51,671 nucleotides of DNA from DASUHT01 sp038230835 (lineage in GTDB: Bacteria > Actinomycetota > Thermoleophilia > Gaiellales > JAICJC01), in NCBI GenBank assembly GCA_038230835.1, contig JBBRMM010000022.1, positions 1-51,671 of the forward strand. Direction: 5' to 3'. A model generated the notes under the pieces. That model searched no databases. It saw only the letters and a program-made list of their open reading frames with translations, and was not told the DNA's origin. Shown here in pieces: positions 51,533 to 51,671 of the stretch. Position 1 is the first letter of the stretch. Each line of letters opens with the position of its first letter. A program made the position numbers and the translations under genes.

Positions 51533-51671
51533 TGACCTGACCCCTTGAAAGTGGTCCGTCCGTTGTGAGGGTCACGATGGCTCAACGAGAGCCAGGAGGT
51601 GATCGTCATGAAGGGACGACGGCATTCGCCGGAGCAGGTGGTGCGGAAGCTGCGCGAGGCGGACAAGCTGC
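51533..51671 (+). mobile_element. Left end of an IS3-family insertion sequence (runs off window)
   Basis: TGACCTGACCCC at 51533 followed by TTGAAAGTGGTCC is typical of IS3-family terminal inverted repeats, which begin TGACCTG and hold AAAGTGG. It is followed by a transposase orfA start. The right end is beyond the window. Confidence 0.8.
51608..51671 (+). CDS. IS3-family transposase OrfA, N-terminal part
   Basis: The first 21 residues read MKGRRHSPEQVVRKLREADK then L at the window edge, matching the helix-turn-helix start of IS3-type OrfA proteins. AGGAGGTGA stands about 7 bases before the ATG. OrfA normally continues for about 90-100 residues and is fused to OrfB by programmed frameshifting. 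The gene is cut by the window. Confidence 0.85.
   Translation, partial: MKGRRHSPEQVVRKLREADKL

Overview
The window is high-GC bacterial DNA with dense, mostly overlapping genes (ATGA and GTGA junctions), frequent GTG and TTG starts, and many TANNNT boxes 6-7 bases upstream of start codons (leaderless promoters). Together with an unbroken purine cluster and the protein sequences, this suggests an actinobacterium, perhaps from a deep class such as Thermoleophilia. That placement is an inference from style; no 16S or marker tree is available here.

Left part (1-11.3 kb): the tail of a glutamine-synthetase-like gene (probably gmaS) is followed by mgsA-mgsB-mgsC (N-methylglutamate synthase), mgdB-mgdC-mgdD-mgdA (N-methylglutamate dehydrogenase, built like heterotetrameric sarcosine oxidase), fhs and fchA. 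This is the N-methylglutamate route: it takes the methyl group of methylamine, via gamma-glutamylmethylamide and N-methylglutamate, to methylene-tetrahydrofolate, and then to formyl-tetrahydrofolate and formate. A short-chain dehydrogenase closes the block.

Middle (11.3-31 kb): an OmpR-type two-component system with a lipoprotein beta-propeller, a cNMP/CBS/DUF294 protein, an APC permease and a universal stress protein. Next comes purine biosynthesis: purD-purE, a reversed epimerase gene, then purB-C-S-Q-L-F-M-N-H in one run. PurN and PurH consume the 10-formyl-tetrahydrofolate that Fhs and FchA can supply.

Right-middle (31-45.5 kb): GT4 glycosyltransferase plus a DUF3052-like gene; a divergent three-gene operon with two tandem YbjQ-like proteins; an ABC-2 exporter; a zinc alcohol dehydrogenase; msrB; a relic of NDH-2; an SDR; a Wzy/ligase-like membrane protein; an alpha/beta-hydrolase-adenylate-cyclase fusion with a degenerate hydrolase triad; and an amine-oxidation pair (frameshifted DadA-like gene and copper amine oxidase).

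Right end (45.5-51.7 kb) is accessory and eroded: a truncated MauE/DoxX gene, a tyrosine integrase between 3' fragments of tRNA-Lys(CUU) and tRNA-Ser(UGA), an exported protein, an AraC regulator, a GFA-family protein, a quinone oxidoreductase without its N-terminus abutting a foreign C-terminal fragment, a SnoaL-like protein, and the left end of an IS3-family element running off the window.
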